A DNA stretch of 64,000 nucleotides from an uncultured Clostridia bacterium (GTDB taxonomy: Bacteria; Bacillota; Clostridia; Christensenellales; Borkfalkiaceae), in contig CANRGG010000006.1 of assembly GCA_947630115.1 (NCBI GenBank), positions 1 to 64,000 of the forward strand, read 5' to 3'. The notes beneath the pieces are model-generated. The model saw nothing but the letters and a program-made list of their open reading frames with translations. It did no database searches and was not told the DNA's origin. The translations under genes were made by a program, and so were the position numbers. Each line of letters starts with the position of its first letter. Positions within the stretch are counted from its first letter, which is position 1. Below, one piece after another: positions 61,298 through 64,000 of the stretch.

Positions 61298-62730
61298 ATC
61301 TGATTTTCGAAATTTCCGAACCGGGAAAGCGCTGTGCGACCATCAGAAAGCCGGACGTGGGGAAGGTCTCGATCGGCAAGAAATATCTCCGGAGCGAAAA
61401 GCTCGATCTTCCCGAAGTGAGCGAAGTGGATTTCGCAAGACATTACACGGCGCTCAGCCGCAGGGCGTTCGGCGTGGACAACGGTTTCTATCCGCTCGGC
61501 TCCTGCACGATGAAATACAACCCGAAGATCAACGAGGAGGTCGCGGGGCTCGAAGGCTTCACGCAGATCCATCCGCTCCAGCCCGAATCGACCGTGCAGG
61601 GCGCCCTCGAAGTCATGGAGACGTTGAGCGGCTATCTTGCCGAGATCACGGGCATGGACGCCGTCACTTTGCAGCCCAATGCGGGCGCGCACGGCGAATA
61701 TACGGGGCTCCAGCTCATCGCGGCATATCATGCCGCGCGCAAGGACTATAAGCGCACCAAGGTCATCGTGCCCGACAGCGCGCACGGCACCAACCCTGCG
61801 AGCGCGGTCATGGCGGGCTTTGAGATCATCAACGTCCCCTCCGACGAGGAGAAAGGGGTGGATCTCAAAGCGCTCAAAGAGGTCGTGGGCGAGGATACGG
61901 CGGCGCTCATGCTCACCAATCCGACGACGCTCGGCCTCTTCGAAAAGAACATCAAGGCGATCAGCAAGATCATCCACGACGCGGGCGGGCTGCTCTATTA
62001 TGACGGAGCCAATCTGAACGCGGTCATGGGCATTGTGCGGCCGGGCGACATGGGTTTCGACGTCGTGCACCTGAATCTTCACAAGACCTTCTCGACGCCC
62101 CACGGCGGCGGCGGACCGGGGTCGGGCCCCGTCGGCTGCAAGAAGGAGCTGGCGGCGTTCCTGCCGGGTCCCCTGGTCGCAAAGAACGCGAGAGGGGTCT
62201 ACAAATTCACCGAGAGCCGCAAGAGCATTGGGAAAGTGGCGTCTTTTTACGGCAACTTTGGGGTCTATGTGCGGGCGCTTGCGTATATCGTGACGCTCGG
62301 TGCGGAGGGGATCAAGTCTTGCGCCCAGCACGCGGTGCTCAACGCAAACTATCTCAAGGCGAACATCGAGGATCTCTATCCGACCGAGAAGGGCAGACAC
62401 TGCATGCACGAGTTTGTCGTGAGCATGCAGGAGCTCAAGGACAAGACGGGGGTTTCGGCGATGGACATCGCAAAGACGATGATCGACCGCGGCTATCATC
62501 CGCCGACAATGTACTTCCCGCTCATCATCCACGAGGCGCTCATGTTCGAGCCGACGGAGACCGAGAACAAGCGCACCCTCGACGAAGTGATCAAGGCGCT
62601 GCGCGAGATCTACGAGGAGGCATTCAAGGATCCCGAATACATGAAGGCTGCGCCGCACCATGCGCAGATCGGGCGTCCGGACGAGGTGAAAGCCGCGAGA
62701 ACGCCGATCGTGAGATACGTTAAACCATAA
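61294..62730 (+). CDS. gcvPB: Glycine dehydrogenase (decarboxylating) subunit 2
   Basis: This 478-residue half carries the PLP Lys in HLNLHKTFSTPHGGGGPG. Also visible are SCTMKYNPKINEE near residue 70 and the PDSAHGTNPASA stretch. ATG 61294 has AAGGAGGG before it; the track extends into gcvPA by 22 codons. It is the last gene of the operon, followed by a terminator. Together the six genes form a complete glycine cleavage system. Confidence 0.96.
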   Translation: MNLIFEISEPGKRCATIRKPDVGKVSIGKKYLRSEKLDLPEVSEVDFARHYTALSRRAFGVDNGFYPLGSCTMKYNPKINEEVAGLEGFTQIHPLQPESTVQGALEVMETLSGYLAEITGMDAVTLQPNAGAHGEYTGLQLIAAYHAARKDYKRTKVIVPDSAHGTNPASAVMAGFEIINVPSDEEKGVDLKALKEVVGEDTAALMLTNPTTLGLFEKNIKAISKIIHDAGGLLYYDGANLNAVMGIVRPGDMGFDVVHLNLHKTFSTPHGGGGPGSGPVGCKKELAAFLPGPLVAKNARGVYKFTESRKSIGKVASFYGNFGVYVRALAYIVTLGAEGIKSCAQHAVLNANYLKANIEDLYPTEKGRHCMHEFVVSMQELKDKTGVSAMDIAKTMIDRGYHPPTMYFPLIIHEALMFEPTETENKRTLDEVIKALREIYEEAFKDPEYMKAAPHHAQIGRPDEVKAARTPIVRYVKP

Positions 62731-62745
62731 ACAAATTTCAAAATG

Positions 62746-62778
62746 AAAGGGAACAGCAACTCTGCTGTTCCCTTTTTC
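62746..62778 (+). terminator. Terminator of the gcv operon
   Basis: A 12-bp stem (AAAGGGAACAGC with its complement, loop AACTCT) is followed by TTTTT. Confidence 0.9.
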
Positions 62779-62792
62779 GCGTTTTTTTTCGA

Positions 62793-63404
62793 TTATTTTT
62801 CGGTCGGATTGTCTTTTTCCCGCTTCCATGTTTTGGCGACATGGAAAATGTATTCCTCCAAGGAATGAAATTTATCATCGTCCAAGACAAAGGAGCGACC
62901 CAGCTCTGAGATATAGTATTTTTCGGTCAAAGCGGGGAGGATATTGTCGCCCGCAAACAGACTTTGTAAGGTATCGGGCGTTCCGTGAAATGCGACAAAA
63001 TGAACTTGATCGTCGGGGAGCAGCCTTGCAAGGCCGATTTTCTTGGCTTTTGCATACTTGATTGAGCCCGCCTGGTAATAGCCGCGGGAGGTGATCATGG
63101 TCCCCTTGGTATTATCGGCGCCGATCTGCTCCAATTTCGCATGGAATTCTTCCAACTCGTCCACGGAGATCCCTTTGCCATAATCTTTGCATTCCCAGAC
63201 CCAGATCAAAAACGGTTCCGACGCTTCGCCGATATAAACTTCGACCGAGACATCGGTCTCCAGATCGCCGTCCCGATCTTTCGAGTAATATTTTTTGTTC
63301 AAAAACACCTTGCACTGCGCGGCTTGAAACGGAAATCTTCCGTTTTCGATCAATCTGTTTACCGTGCGAAAGACCTCTTGTTCCAAACTTGTTCCCTGTT
63401 TCAT
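62793..63404 (-). CDS. PD-(D/E)XK nuclease-like protein, Mrr-type
   Basis: This 203-residue protein has a restriction-endonuclease fold core: LETDVSVEVYIG with an acidic residue, then IWVWECKDYGKGISVDEL with the E-x-K of the active site, and TMITSRGYYQAGSIKYAKAKKIGLARL as in Mrr_cat proteins (shown: GYYQAGSIKYAKAKKI). No methylase or specificity gene is near, so it is a solitary nuclease, possibly against modified DNA or in repair. The start ATG 63404 has AGAGGAG; the track starts 14 codons earlier. Confidence 0.75.
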   Translation of the reverse strand: MKQGTSLEQEVFRTVNRLIENGRFPFQAAQCKVFLNKKYYSKDRDGDLETDVSVEVYIGEASEPFLIWVWECKDYGKGISVDELEEFHAKLEQIGADNTKGTMITSRGYYQAGSIKYAKAKKIGLARLLPDDQVHFVAFHGTPDTLQSLFAGDNILPALTEKYYISELGRSFVLDDDKFHSLEEYIFHVAKTWKREKDNPTEK

Positions 63405-63431
63405 AAGCTCCTCTTTTGTGATCTTTCTTTG

Positions 63432-63460
63432 ATTATAACATAGCACGAAAGGAAAGGCAA
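63432..63460 (-). promoter_or_regulatory. Promoter of the Mrr-like nuclease
   Basis: On the minus strand the site reads TTGCCT (63460-63455), 17 nt, TATAAT (63437-63432), 27 nt before the start. Confidence 0.8.
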
Positions 63461-63545
63461 GCGACGGCGAAGGCTTTCGGGCTTAAATCCTCTCGATATC
63501 ATCATATTTTAATCGGAAATCCGTTAAGAAAATAGAAAATTTATG

Positions 63546-63574
63546 TTGACTTTTCGTCGACATCTCGTTATAAT
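63546..63574 (+). promoter_or_regulatory. Promoter of the terminal lipoprotein
   Basis: The site reads TTGACT, 17 nt, TATAAT. It is followed by GGGAGGAAAGG as SD and GTG 63605. Confidence 0.85.
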
Positions 63575-63604
63575 ATTGTTGAGAAACGATGGGAGGAAAG
63601 GTTC

Positions 63605-64000
63605 GTGAAAAAGAAATTTTGGATCGGGTTATTGGCGGCTTTGCTTTCGCTCGGCCTTTGCTTCGCCTTTGCGGGCTGCGGCGAGGAAGCAAAGGAGGAT
63701 CCCCAGCCCCCGATCACGGACAGCCAAGACGAGCAAGACAGCCAAGGACAGCAGAGTGGCAGCCAAGGCGGCGGCGAACACAATGAACCGGAGCGGCCGA
63801 ATGACGGCCCGTCCGATCCGCAGGGCGACCAAGGCGGCGAGCAAGGGGGACAGGCCGGAGAGCACACGCATTCGTTTGGCGAATGGAAGACGATCAAACC
63901 CGCAAACTGCAAAGAAAAAGGAAAAAAAGAACGGATCTGCAGCTGCGGAGAGAAGGAGATCGAAGAAATCCCCGCACTTGGGCATGATTGGAATTCCGAC
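63605..64000 (+). CDS. N-terminal part of a Cys-repeat lipoprotein (cut by the window end)
   Basis: A GTG start with GGGAGG opens a lipoprotein signal peptide (MKKKFWIGLLAALLSLG, lipobox FAGC). A low-complexity linker rich in Gln, Gly, Asp and Glu comes next, then the repeat HSFGEWKTIKPANC...CSCGEKEIEEIPALGHDW. This matches the repeats in the thioredoxin-fold lipoprotein at 14523. The frame is absent from the ORF track because it runs off the end. The domain after the repeats is unknown. Confidence 0.82.
   Translation, partial: MKKKFWIGLLAALLSLGLCFAFAGCGEEAKEDPQPPITDSQDEQDSQGQQSGSQGGGEHNEPERPNDGPSDPQGDQGGEQGGQAGEHTHSFGEWKTIKPANCKEKGKKERICSCGEKEIEEIPALGHDWNSD

Noticed and set aside
1-64000. 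tRNA genes, CRISPR arrays, insertion sequences, prophage
   Set aside because: I looked for T-loop sequences, spaced direct repeats, transposase motifs and phage structural genes and saw none. The tandem repeats found are coding repeats, terminators or the 18-bp array.

Overview
The window is about 64 kb of GC-rich DNA from an anaerobic, low-oxygen-tolerant member of the Firmicutes (Clostridia). The evidence for this is a McsA-McsB-ClpC operon, a reverse-order rubrerythrin, CotF-type spore coat proteins, tryptophanase, a glycine cleavage system with split P protein, LuxS, strong SD sequences, and many sigma-A promoters of the TTGNNN-N17-TANNNT type. A Christensenellales-like gut lineage would fit the style of the large repeat lipoproteins, but that placement is inference. 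I found no rRNA, tRNA, CRISPR array, transposase or phage gene.

Layout. 1-13.9 kb (+): a MoxR ATPase / DUF58 / BatA-like / double-VWA operon that runs without a visible terminator into two very large lipoproteins, one a BspA-type leucine-rich-repeat protein. 14.3-16.3 kb (+): a lipoprotein with Cys-rich repeats and a thioredoxin-fold C-terminus, behind a consensus promoter. 16.6-18.0 kb (-): tryptophanase followed by several tandem terminators. 18.1-21.5 kb: small unknown proteins, a cysteine desulfurase divergent from a DUF3343 Se/S-carrier-like protein, endonuclease III and a three-gene CotF-type cluster. 21.5-28.8 kb: an EIIC-like permease, YchF, ArgS, a HAD phosphatase, an AT-rich lipoprotein and rubrerythrin. 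28.8-31.3 kb: a membrane protein, two paralogous pilin-like proteins, and a 570-bp intergenic region full of hairpins.

31.2-37.4 kb (+): six tightly overlapping genes (XRE-membrane regulator, membrane protein, DUF1653, mcsA, mcsB, clpC) forming the protein-arginine phosphorylation and degradation module, without ctsR in its usual place. 37.4-47.9 kb (+): one 3458-residue membrane-anchored protein with a long block of near-identical ~183-residue repeats. 48.0-49.8 kb (-): mtnN-luxS-ung, where the first two genes detoxify S-adenosylhomocysteine. 49.9-52.6 kb (+): a ferritin-like protein, a metallo-beta-lactamase-fold hydrolase and a small lipoprotein. 52.6-54.5 kb (+): threonine ammonia-lyase and RidA, where RidA removes the reactive enamine made by the lyase. 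54.5-55.9 kb (-): pgi. 56.1-62.8 kb (+): lplA-lpdA-gcvT-gcvH-gcvPA-gcvPB, a complete glycine cleavage system with its own lipoate ligase. 62.8-63.4 kb (-): a lone Mrr-like nuclease. 63.6 kb to the end (+): the start of another lipoprotein with the Cys-rich repeat.

Most interesting points: the giant repeat protein with apparently homogenised DNA repeats; the MoxR-VWA operon feeding into surface lipoproteins; several promoters placed so close to the start codon that the mRNAs should be leaderless; a pair of inverted, covarying hairpins near a candidate small RNA; four 18-bp repeats carrying SD-like motifs in front of ridA; and an AT-rich lipoprotein body behind a host-like signal peptide.
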